Shown here one piece after another: positions 6,941 to 14,526 of a stretch of 36,245 nucleotides of DNA. Source of the DNA: JAGMXM01 sp964458325 (GTDB lineage Bacteria > Verrucomicrobiota > Verrucomicrobiia > Limisphaerales > UBA1319); contig CAYWIM010000044.1 of the NCBI GenBank assembly GCA_964458325.1, positions 1-36,245 of the forward strand. Reading direction: 5' to 3'. The translations under genes were made by a program, and so were the position numbers. Every line of letters starts with the position of its first letter. Position 1 is the stretch's first letter. Under the pieces are notes generated by a model. It ran no database searches, was not told the DNA's origin, and was given only the letters and a program-made list of their open reading frames with translations.

Positions 6941-8554
6941 TCAGAGGGAAGCTCCGAGAGGCGTCTTGCGGCGGATGGCCTGGAGCGGATGCTGGTCAAT
7001 GGCGTTGGTGTAAATGCCTTCGATCCGCGTGGCATCATAATAGTGGATGCCCTGATAGAAGTAGAGAGGGATGATCGGCAGTTCCTCGGCGACGAGGATG
7101 TGTTCGGCGCTAGCGAGGATTTCCATGCGGCGTTTCGAGTCGGTCGTTGTGTTGGCCGCGCGCAGCAGCCGGTCGTATGCGGGATTGGACCAGCCGGTGC
7201 GGTTGTTTCCGCTGGCGCTGTGGAACAGATCGAGGAACGTGTTGGGGTCGCTGTAATCGGCAATCCAGCTGCTTCGGCAGATCTCGTAATCCAGGGCGGT
7301 TTGAGCGGCGAGGAAGACCTTCCACTCGACTTGGCGAAGCTCGACCCGGATCCCCAGCTCCCGTTGCCACATCTCCTGGATCTCGACGGCGATGTCCTGA
7401 TGGGCCTTGCCCGCACCGCCGGCCGAGGCATTGAAGGTGTATCGCACAACGGGGAAGCCGCGCCCACCGGGAAACCCGGCCTCGGCCAGCAGACGCCGGG
7501 CTGCGGCAGGATCATGTCCCAATCCCTGCGGGGGACGATAATCGGCGATGAGAGGGGGGGTCAGGTGGGATGCGGGCTGTTCGCCGGCCCGCGTGATGCG
7601 CGTGACGATCCGCGGCTTGTCGATGGCCAGAGCCAGAGCCTGCCGGACCCGGGGATCCTGGTAGGGCGGCCGCGTCACGTTGACCCGAAGGAAATAGGCG
7701 CCCAGGTATTGAAACGTGTGGAAATCCGGCCGCTCGAGCAGCAGATCCAGGAGCTCGACCGGGATCAGATCCTTGTCCCATCCGATATCGGCTGCCCCCG
7801 TTTCGTACAGGTTCATGGCCGTGTTGGCGGAACCGACTGGGAGGAGGTCGATCCATTCGCTGGCCGTGTTGGCGGCGTCCCAGTACAGGGGATTCCTGCG
7901 CAGCCGAATCCGGTCGTTGAGCCGCCAGCTCACCAGCTCGTAAGGACCGCTGACGGGCAGGGGCCGGACCATCAGCCAGCGGTCGCCCTCCTGCTCGATC
8001 ATCCATCGCGGCACGATCGCGGCGGTCGGGATGGCGCACAACTCCAGGAAGAACGGTGTGGGCCCCTCGAGTTCAACCTCGACCAGCCGGGGCTCTCGAG
8101 CCCGCACGCCCACCGCCCCGAAATCCTTGAGATCGCCCCGGTTAAACGGTTCGGCGTTCCGCACGTAAAAGAGCTGGCCTGCATAGTCGCAGCCGGTCTC
8201 GGGCTCGAGCACGCGCCTCCAGGAATACACGACGTCGTCGGCTGAGATGGAATCGCCTGTGGACCATCGCGCGCCGGCTCGCAGGTGGAACGTATAGCGG
8301 CGGCCGTCCGACGACACATCCCAGCGCTCCGCCAAGCCGGGGATGGCACGGCCGGTCCGCGGATCGGACCTTGTCAGCCCCTCGAAGATCGCCCCCACCG
8401 CGCGGAGATCCGGCTGCCCAGTGGCAAACGCCGGATCCAACGATTCGGGTTCCGCACCGTTCAAGATGACCAGGTCGGCTCGCCTGTCGCCCTTGGAACA
8501 ACCGCTGCCAAACCCGGCCAGTGATACGATCAGCAGGAGCCAGCCCGGGTTCAT
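6941..8554 (-). CDS. Peptide ABC transporter substrate-binding lipoprotein (OppA/SBP_bac_5 family)
   Basis: Extracytoplasmic solute-binding protein, 537 aa, the usual OppA size. The N-terminus MNPGWLLLIVSLAGFGSGC is a lipoprotein signal with Cys19 as the likely lipid anchor, although the -3 position (Gly) is not ideal. Family features include LNGAEPESLDPAFATG, the early EGLTRSDPRTG, RAGARWSTGDSISADDVVYS, and RQALALAIDK with the following inter-domain segments. Such proteins deliver oligopeptides, including murein peptides in MppA, to an OppBCDF importer; no Opp permease or ATPase is in the window, so it would share one encoded elsewhere. It starts 12 nt after secG and is probably in that transcript. 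The C-terminal residues RRKTPLGASL are basic. Confidence 0.92.
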   Translation of the reverse strand: MNPGWLLLIVSLAGFGSGCSKGDRRADLVILNGAEPESLDPAFATGQPDLRAVGAIFEGLTRSDPRTGRAIPGLAERWDVSSDGRRYTFHLRAGARWSTGDSISADDVVYSWRRVLEPETGCDYAGQLFYVRNAEPFNRGDLKDFGAVGVRAREPRLVEVELEGPTPFFLELCAIPTAAIVPRWMIEQEGDRWLMVRPLPVSGPYELVSWRLNDRIRLRRNPLYWDAANTASEWIDLLPVGSANTAMNLYETGAADIGWDKDLIPVELLDLLLERPDFHTFQYLGAYFLRVNVTRPPYQDPRVRQALALAIDKPRIVTRITRAGEQPASHLTPPLIADYRPPQGLGHDPAAARRLLAEAGFPGGRGFPVVRYTFNASAGGAGKAHQDIAVEIQEMWQRELGIRVELRQVEWKVFLAAQTALDYEICRSSWIADYSDPNTFLDLFHSASGNNRTGWSNPAYDRLLRAANTTTDSKRRMEILASAEHILVAEELPIIPLYFYQGIHYYDATRIEGIYTNAIDQHPLQAIRRKTPLGASL

Positions 8555-8566
8555 CCCGCGATCCCG

Positions 8567-9103
8567 CTAGGCGCCGGAGGCGGGCCGATTGGTCGTCCCA
8601 GGGGCCGGAGCGGGAACGGCGTTCGAGATGCTCAGGCTCAGAGGCGGAGCGCCGGTGGCACTGGGAGCCGTAGGGTTGGTCCCGGAGGCGCTGGGAATGG
8701 TGATCGTCACACGGTTGGTGCCCAGGGCATCGGAGCCGGTCGGAACGGCGGCGTTTTCAACCCGGGCGGTCGAGGCTGCCGGCGGAACCAGCGGAACCGT
8801 GGCGGAGGCGGACTGCGCCTGCTTGACGAGCTCCTCCTTGAGCAGGTTCTGGCTCTGGGCGGATCGGCGGGCATTGACCACGGATAGCGTCAGCGCCAGG
8901 AGAAAAAACACCGTGGTGGCGTATTTGGTGATCGTGGTCAGAGCCGTGCCCGTGCCCGAACCGAAAAGGGCATCGGTCGCGGCGCCCCCGAACGCGGTCC
9001 CCATCCCGGCTTCCTTCTTGGGCAGCTGCAGCAGGATCAGGAAGACCAGAAAAACACAGGTCAGAAATAGAATGACCGTGAACAAGCCAATGAGAAATCC
9101 CAT
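8567..9103 (-). CDS. secG: Preprotein translocase subunit SecG with long C-terminal tail
   Basis: Small membrane subunit of the SecYEG channel. The first 85 residues are classic SecG: a first transmembrane helix (IGLFTVILFLTCVFLVFLIL), the LLQLPKKEAGMGTAFGG loop with the family's conserved Gly-rich segment, and a second helix around TTVFFLLALTLSV. After residue about 88 comes an unusual 90-residue tail rich in Ala, Pro, Ser, Thr and Asn, likely disordered. Ordinary SecG is 70-120 residues; this one has 178. A clear ribosome site GAGG lies 8 nt before the ATG at 9103. It follows tpiA by 15 nt, the common pgk-tpiA-secG arrangement. Confidence 0.93.
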   Translation of the reverse strand: MGFLIGLFTVILFLTCVFLVFLILLQLPKKEAGMGTAFGGAATDALFGSGTGTALTTITKYATTVFFLLALTLSVVNARRSAQSQNLLKEELVKQAQSASATVPLVPPAASTARVENAAVPTGSDALGTNRVTITIPSASGTNPTAPSATGAPPLSLSISNAVPAPAPGTTNRPASGA

Positions 9104-9118
9104 ACCAGTAACCTCGGT

Positions 9119-9883
9119 TCAGATGCTGTTTTTGACGATGTCCGAGAAGCTGCGCACCTCGAGGGAGGCGCCGCCGACCAGGGCGCCATCCACGTCGGGC
9201 AGGCTCATGAGCTCCCGTGCGTTGGAGGGTTTGACGCTGCCGCCATACTGAATGCGGATCCTTCGGGCGGTGGCCTCGTCGAACAGGGCGGCCAGGGTGC
9301 GGCGGATGAATGCGTGGACCTCCTGGGCCTGCTCGGCGGTGGCGGTTCGGCCGGTGCCGATGGCCCAGACCGGCTCGTAGGCGATGACGGTTTCCTCGAT
9401 TTGATCCTTGCTCAATCCAGCCAGGCTGCCGCGCACCTGGTCGCCGATTACCTTTTCGGTGATGCCGGCCTCGCGTTGCCCGAGGGTTTCGCCGACGCAG
9501 ACGATGGGTTTGATGGCCGCGGCGTGAGCCGTCAGGGCCTTGTTCGCAACCAGGAGATCGCTCTCCTTCTGGTATTGCCGGCGTTCGGAATGTCCCAGGA
9601 TGACATAGCGAACGGAAAACTCCTTGAGCATGGCGGCGGAAATCTCTCCGGTGTAAGCGCCGCCGGTATGCTCGCTCACGTTTTGGGCGCCGAGCCGGAG
9701 GCTGGAATCAAGGATGGCTTGGCTGACATGGCCGAGAGCCGTGAAAGGAGGGCAGACAACAAGGTCCACCTCCTTGACGGCAGCCAGCTCGCGGCGGAGG
9801 CCGTTCACAAGGTCGAGGGCCTCGGCGGCCGTCTTGTTCATTTTCCAATTCCCGGCGATCAGCAGTTTGCGTTCTTTTTGCAT
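9119..9883 (-). CDS. tpiA: Triosephosphate isomerase
   Basis: Interconverts dihydroxyacetone phosphate and glyceraldehyde 3-phosphate. All active-site segments are present: GNWKMN with the catalytic Lys, VILGHSERR with the electrophilic His, AYEPVWAIGTGRTAT with the catalytic Glu followed by the flexible loop 6, and IQYGGSVKP with the phosphate-binding loop. Its 254 residues are the normal size and it is cytoplasmic. It lies 42 nt after pgk and 15 nt before secG on the same strand, so the three are very probably co-transcribed. The ATG at 9883 (MQKERKLLIAGNWKMN) places the GNWKMN motif where expected; no Shine-Dalgarno sequence is seen. Confidence 0.98.
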   Translation of the reverse strand: MQKERKLLIAGNWKMNKTAAEALDLVNGLRRELAAVKEVDLVVCPPFTALGHVSQAILDSSLRLGAQNVSEHTGGAYTGEISAAMLKEFSVRYVILGHSERRQYQKESDLLVANKALTAHAAAIKPIVCVGETLGQREAGITEKVIGDQVRGSLAGLSKDQIEETVIAYEPVWAIGTGRTATAEQAQEVHAFIRRTLAALFDEATARRIRIQYGGSVKPSNARELMSLPDVDGALVGGASLEVRSFSDIVKNSI

Positions 9884-9925
9884 AGGGCGATAGTGTGCGG
9901 ATCAAGAGAGGATTTCAGCTTGGAC

Positions 9926-11185
9926 TCAGGGGACGTCGGAGAGGGCGGCCACACCGGGGAGGACCTTTCCCTCGAGAAACTCGAGGCTGGCGCCTCCGCC
10001 TGTGCTCATGAAGGTGACCTGATTCCCGAGCTTGGCCTTGTTGATGGCTTTGACGCTGTCGCCACCGCCGATGATGCTTTTGGCGCCACGTTTGGCCGTG
10101 GCTACGGCCACGGCGCGGGCGACGCCGAAGGTCCCTTCGGCGAACCGGGCGTCCTCGAACATGCCCATCGGTCCATTCCAGAGAATGGTCTTGGCGGCCA
10201 GGACCTCGGCGGCATAAGCCTTGACCGTGGCCGGACCGACATCGAGGCCGGCGGCATCCTCCGGGCAATCGAGCGAGGAGTTCACCTGCAGATTCTGCCA
10301 GTCGATGACAGGCTTGCCTTTCTTGTCGAGCTGGCTGGTCTTGACAGGGACGGCGACGATGTCATCCAGGGGCAGCAGGAACTTCACGGCGCGGGACTGG
10401 GCCTTGTCCAGGGCGGCTCGGGCCACGTCGACTTTGTCGGCTTCGACGAGCGACTTGCCGACCCGGCGTCCTTGAGCCAAGCGGAACGTGTATGCCATGG
10501 CGCCGCCGACCAGGATGCTGTCCGCTTTGTCGAGCAGGCGATCGATCACGTTGATCTTGTCCGACACTTTAGCCCCCCCGAGGATGACCACGAATGGCCG
10601 CGGCGGATTCTCCAGCTCCTCGCCCAGGAACTTGAGCTCACGCTCCATCAGCAGACCGGCGGCGCACCCGCCGCCGCGCCGGGCCACAACCCGCGCCACA
10701 CCCTCAGTCGACGCATGCGCCCGATGGGCGGATCCGAACGCATCGTTCACGTAACAATCGGCGACCTCGGCCATCTGTGCCGCGAAACCGGGATCGTTGG
10801 CTTCCTCCTCAGCATGAAACCGAACATTCTCGAGCAGGAGGATGTCGCCCGGCTTCATGGCGCTGACTCTCTGAGCGACCTTTTGCCCGACACAATCCTC
10901 AGCGAATTGGACCTCCCGGCCCATCAGCTCTTGAAGCTTCGATGCCACCGGGCGGAGAGACATCGTGGGTTCGGGCTTGCCTTTCGGACGGCCGAGATGG
11001 GAGGCGAGGATGACTTTGGCGCCCTGGCCAGCCAGCCATTCGAGCGTGGGCAGTGTCTCCTTGATCCGGGTGATGTCGGTCACGACCATCTGCCCCTCTT
11101 TCTCCTCCATGGGAACGTTGAAATCCACGCGCACGAACACGCGCTTTCCGTTCACCGTCAATTGTTTCAGCGTCAGCTTAGCCAT
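9926..11185 (-). CDS. pgk: Phosphoglycerate kinase
   Basis: Transfers phosphate between 1,3-bisphosphoglycerate and ADP in glycolysis. Diagnostic segments appear in order: VRVDFNVP, SHLGRPKGKPEP, LLENVRFHAEE, NDAFGSAHRAHAST, VILGGAKVSDKI, ILWNGPMGMFE and IIGGGDSVKAI plus MSTGGGASLEFLEG at the nucleotide site. The 419 residues are slightly above the usual 390-400. The segment VVARRGGGCAAGLLMERE has an extra glycine run. The ATG at 11185 lacks a visible Shine-Dalgarno sequence, like most genes here. gap, which often precedes pgk, is absent; instead a DUF1080 hydrolase gene lies 70 nt upstream. tpiA and secG follow directly. Confidence 0.98.
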   Translation of the reverse strand: MAKLTLKQLTVNGKRVFVRVDFNVPMEEKEGQMVVTDITRIKETLPTLEWLAGQGAKVILASHLGRPKGKPEPTMSLRPVASKLQELMGREVQFAEDCVGQKVAQRVSAMKPGDILLLENVRFHAEEEANDPGFAAQMAEVADCYVNDAFGSAHRAHASTEGVARVVARRGGGCAAGLLMERELKFLGEELENPPRPFVVILGGAKVSDKINVIDRLLDKADSILVGGAMAYTFRLAQGRRVGKSLVEADKVDVARAALDKAQSRAVKFLLPLDDIVAVPVKTSQLDKKGKPVIDWQNLQVNSSLDCPEDAAGLDVGPATVKAYAAEVLAAKTILWNGPMGMFEDARFAEGTFGVARAVAVATAKRGAKSIIGGGDSVKAINKAKLGNQVTFMSTGGGASLEFLEGKVLPGVAALSDVP

Positions 11186-11255
11186 AATTACATTCGAATC
11201 AAGCCCAGCAGCATACCGAAAGATAGTCGAGAGTCAAAGGCGAAAAAGGCCGGGA

Positions 11256-12068
11256 TCACTCGGCGTCGGGGAGCCTCATGACCTCGACTCGCCGGAACTC
11301 GACGGGATGGCTTTCGGCCTGAAGGCAGATGAATCCACTCGAGAGCAGCTTGGGCATCTGCGGCAGCTGCTCGAGCAGCCGCCGGGTGTTGGCGTCCCCC
11401 TCGTCCAGCTGCGGATGGCTGTACTCGAGCACCGTCTGCCCTTCGATGACGTGGCGGATGATGCGGTAGCCGCGAACCTCGAGCTCGATGGTGACCCATT
11501 GGTCGCCCGGGTAGGTCTTGGACGTCGAGTCCGTGCAGTGCCGGGTCACCAGTTCGCCCTTCATGACCACGTGAGTGCCTGGCGTGCACAGATTCCCCGT
11601 CGTCCTCTTGCCCGTGCCGGATCCGCCCAGCAGCTGGACCTCAATCGAGACGGGAAAATCCTGGGTCTTGGACATGGTCTCGGGCGGCTGGCTATGGATC
11701 ATGATGCCGCTGTTGCGAAACGCCCAGCCCGGTCCGCCCGGCGTCTGCTCCCCGACAAACCGGTAATCGACCCGAAGACGGTAATTCGAAAATTTCTCCC
11801 GGTAGAACAGGTGGCCGAACTTGTTGTCGAACTTGGCGTACCGATCATAGCCCACCTTCAAAACTCCGTCCTCAACTCGAAAGGTGTTACCCCAATTGTC
11901 GCCCAGGTCATATCCGGTGATTTTCGGGGTCCAGCCGTCGAGGTTCTTGCCATTGAACAGAGGAATCCACTGGCCGGTCGGCGTGGATTCCTGGGCCGAA
12001 ACCAGGGCGGCGCCCGACAAGATCACGCCCAGGCAGACAATGGCGGAAGTGTAGTGTTTCATATCCAT
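11256..12068 (-). CDS. 3-keto-disaccharide hydrolase family protein (DUF1080)
   Basis: Exported concanavalin-like beta-jelly-roll protein of the DUF1080 family, now called 3-keto-disaccharide hydrolase after members that cleave 3-keto glycosides. Typical opening WIPLFNGKNLDGWTPK, then FRVEDGVLKV, GHLFYREKFSNYRLRVDYRF, NSGIMIHSQPPETM and a C-terminal GFICLQAESHPVEFRRVEV, in which residues of the carbohydrate face would lie. An N-terminal signal peptide (MDMKHYTSAIVCLGVILSG, cleaved near LVSAQE) indicates periplasmic or outer location. ATG codons at 12068 and 12062 are both possible. The family is strongly expanded in Verrucomicrobia and Planctomycetes. It lies between dsbD (56 nt) and pgk (70 nt) on the same strand. 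Confidence 0.92.
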   Translation of the reverse strand: MDMKHYTSAIVCLGVILSGAALVSAQESTPTGQWIPLFNGKNLDGWTPKITGYDLGDNWGNTFRVEDGVLKVGYDRYAKFDNKFGHLFYREKFSNYRLRVDYRFVGEQTPGGPGWAFRNSGIMIHSQPPETMSKTQDFPVSIEVQLLGGSGTGKRTTGNLCTPGTHVVMKGELVTRHCTDSTSKTYPGDQWVTIELEVRGYRIIRHVIEGQTVLEYSHPQLDEGDANTRRLLEQLPQMPKLLSSGFICLQAESHPVEFRRVEVMRLPDAE

Positions 12069-12124
12069 GACGATGTCCGTTCGGATGCGATCTGAATGCA
12101 GCGGCGCGACCGAGTCAATCCCGA

Positions 12125-14365
12125 TTATTTCGGCGGCGCTTGGGCCGCATCTTCCAGCGCGTCGAGAACGATCTGGGGCGTCAGCAGTTCGGGCAGAACA
12201 CGGGGCGGCTGATCCGATCGGCGGGGATAGACCAAGACCAGCGGCACTCCCGCCCGCCCGAACCGCTTGAGCTCATCGTAAATCGCGGGAGGGAATGTGG
12301 TGTAATCTCCCAGCAACGCCACCCCGCCGATCTCGCGCAGTTTGTCCCGGACCGACCTGATCTCGATGGCGATTTTCTTGTTGGCCAGGCACGTGAGACA
12401 CCAATCGGCGGTGAAATCGACGAGGACGGGCCGGCCTTGGGCTCGCGCCTGCGCGACCGCGGCCGGACTCCACGGCTCCCATGGAATGCCGCCCGGCACC
12501 TGCTCGACGACCGCGCTGCCGCGGTCTTCCCCGCCGTCCGCAGCCGAGCGCCAGCGCAGCTGGCTTTCGAGAGCGTAGACGTATCCGACGGCGGCCAGAA
12601 GAATGGCCAAGCCGGTTGCCAGCCGCTTTCGACGAGTCGGGCCGCGTTGGACGAACTCCCCGTAGATCCAGGCCGCCAGCGCCAGAACCACCAGGAACAT
12701 GCCCAGCCACAGAACTCGCTTGCCGTAGTATCGGTAGCATTGTGTAAAGAGCCAAAGCGCTGTGGCGAGCATCGGAAAACCCATGAACACTTTGAATTGT
12801 CCCATCCAGGGACCGGGTTTGGGCAGCCATTTGAGCCAGTCGGGCCGCCAGCTCAGAACGACGTAGGGGGCTGCCAACCCCGCTCCGACCGCCAGCAGCA
12901 GAAGAAAAACCGTCGGCGAGCTCTGGGCCGGATGGAACGCGAATCCAAGAGCCGGCGCCAGGAACGGCGCAGTGCACGGGGTGGCCAGGAGCGTGGCGAG
13001 AACGCCGTTGAAAAAGGCGCCCGCGGCGCCCGGTTTCCCGGTCAGCCCGCCCGCCGCGGAGATCACCGAGCCGCCGATGGTCACTTCGAACAGCCCGAAC
13101 AGGTTCAACGCGACCAGGGTGACCAGGGTGCTCAACAAGACCAGAAAAACCGGGCTGCTGAACTGCATCCCCCACCCGATCCGCTGGCCCGCCCCCTTGA
13201 TCGCGATGACGATGACCGCCAGGACCACAAAGGACGCCATCACCCCCGCCGCGTAGACCAAGCCCAGCCGCCGCACCCGCCCCGGCTCGGATCGGCTCTC
13301 GTTGACGAATCCGAGAATCTTCAGCGCGATCACGGGCAGCACACACGGCATCACATTGAGGATCATCCCGCCAACGAATGCATACCAAAGCATCCGAGCC
13401 AGCGAAACCTGAGACAGCCACGCCATGGACTCGTCTCCGGGCGCTGAATCCACACGGGCGTTCCCAGAGACCGTGGCGGTCGATGTCGGCGTGGCAGCGC
13501 CGGTTCCGCCTTCCAGAGCCGCCAGGCTCGGCAGCAGCGCGAAACGGACTTCGTGACCGGCGGCAGGCTTGCCGGACTCCTGCCGCACCACCAGCAGGCC
13601 GCCGATGGCCGAAGGCCAGGCATCGCCAGCAAGCCGGGCAGCCTTTTGCAGCCTCACCTCGCCGGGGCCGGCGGATGGACGTTCGGTCTCCCCCGAAATC
13701 TCGAGGACGTCGTTCGCATCCGGGAAGAAATCCACCCGCAACGCCTCGACATCCGCGGCCCAAACGATGACGAATGGACGTGGATCTTGGCCGGAATCGG
13801 CCGCCCAAGCAGCCCGGACCGGCAGGTTGGGATCGCGTCGTGGAAGCCGTTCCTGGGCGGTCTCGAGCAAAGCGGCATCCGGCGAAGGCCGGTCATTCGC
13901 GCCGATGGTCAACCTGGCGGCTACATCGGCATCCCCGGGCAGACAAAGCTTCTCGCATTCGAGCCAGTGAACGGCCGCGGCGAGCTCGACTGCTCCCGGG
14001 GCGAGGTTCGAACTCAGCGTCAGCGGGACCAGCAGAATGACCCGGTCGTAATAGACATACGTGGTCAGCCCGGCCTCGACATGCTTTTCGGGCACCGGCC
14101 ATTGGATGTCGCCGGCCGTGATGCCCGGCGGCAATCTCCATTCGATCGAGGTCGGCGCGCCGGCATCGCCGCCGTTCCGCCAATACGTGTGCCAGCCGCG
14201 ATCCATCCGGAGCTCGATGCCGGCCATAATCGTCTGGCCCGGCCGGGCTTCATCGAGCGGCATCAGAAGGCGTGCCTGGGTATGGGGTGGTGCTGCCTTC
14301 AGGCCCAAAGCGCATGCCAGAAATGCCGCCAGCCACCACCCGGTCCATTCGCGTCGCATGTCCAT
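12125..14365 (-). CDS. dsbD: Thiol:disulfide interchange protein DsbD
   Basis: Inner-membrane reductant carrier that moves electrons from cytoplasmic thioredoxin to periplasmic proteins. Three parts are seen: a signal peptide and N-terminal periplasmic domain with CEKLC (Cys137/Cys141); a multi-helix core whose paired Cys segments are NVMPCVLPVIALK and ATPCTAPFLAPALG; and a C-terminal thioredoxin domain with DFTADWCLTCLANKK (active CxxC) and a cis-Pro region GRAGVPLVLVYP. At 746 residues it is longer than E. coli DsbD (about 565) because of the larger N-terminal domain, as in the DsbD/ScsB-like group. Starts at 14365 (MDMRREW) and 14359 are both possible; the frame is open to 14488 but that would cross the divergent promoter region. 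Without data it could also be ScsB. Confidence 0.93.
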   Translation of the reverse strand: MDMRREWTGWWLAAFLACALGLKAAPPHTQARLLMPLDEARPGQTIMAGIELRMDRGWHTYWRNGGDAGAPTSIEWRLPPGITAGDIQWPVPEKHVEAGLTTYVYYDRVILLVPLTLSSNLAPGAVELAAAVHWLECEKLCLPGDADVAARLTIGANDRPSPDAALLETAQERLPRRDPNLPVRAAWAADSGQDPRPFVIVWAADVEALRVDFFPDANDVLEISGETERPSAGPGEVRLQKAARLAGDAWPSAIGGLLVVRQESGKPAAGHEVRFALLPSLAALEGGTGAATPTSTATVSGNARVDSAPGDESMAWLSQVSLARMLWYAFVGGMILNVMPCVLPVIALKILGFVNESRSEPGRVRRLGLVYAAGVMASFVVLAVIVIAIKGAGQRIGWGMQFSSPVFLVLLSTLVTLVALNLFGLFEVTIGGSVISAAGGLTGKPGAAGAFFNGVLATLLATPCTAPFLAPALGFAFHPAQSSPTVFLLLLAVGAGLAAPYVVLSWRPDWLKWLPKPGPWMGQFKVFMGFPMLATALWLFTQCYRYYGKRVLWLGMFLVVLALAAWIYGEFVQRGPTRRKRLATGLAILLAAVGYVYALESQLRWRSAADGGEDRGSAVVEQVPGGIPWEPWSPAAVAQARAQGRPVLVDFTADWCLTCLANKKIAIEIRSVRDKLREIGGVALLGDYTTFPPAIYDELKRFGRAGVPLVLVYPRRSDQPPRVLPELLTPQIVLDALEDAAQAPPK

Positions 14366-14422
14366 ATCATAGCTGAAAGACCGCCGCTGCCAATGCCGGT
14401 ATGAACCCGCAAGCTCAAGGGG

Positions 14423-14486
14423 CCGGCTCAAGCCGGAACTCCGAACCCTGGAGGGCGGGGCTTGGAACCGCAGTTTCCTGGGAAAC
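14423..14486. promoter_or_regulatory. Two perfect 6-2-6 inverted repeats between divergent genes
   Basis: The 161-nt region between dsbD (starts 14365, minus) and the YncE/phosphoesterase gene (starts 14527, plus) holds CCGGCT-CA-AGCCGG at 14423-14436 and GTTTCC-TG-GGAAAC at 14473-14486. Both have 6-bp arms and a 2-nt centre, a size typical of repressor operators. The two sequences differ, so they would not bind the same factor. The -35/-10 boxes are not clear. Confidence 0.3.
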
Positions 14487-14526
14487 ATCCTTTACCCGAG
14501 GATCGGCTGCATGGCATATGGGACGC

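Noticed and set aside
6917..8245. Plus-strand frame of 442 codons opposite the peptide-binding lipoprotein gene
   Set aside because: No family features; the minus-strand product is a full OppA-type protein.
9314..11281. Very long plus-strand open frame (655 codons) opposite tpiA and pgk
   Set aside because: Antisense shadow of two certain genes in GC-rich DNA; no domain, and both glycolytic genes are complete on the minus strand.
12140..13447. Plus-strand frame opposite dsbD
   Set aside because: Low-complexity Arg/Gln/His-rich shadow; dsbD carries all its Cys motifs on the other strand.
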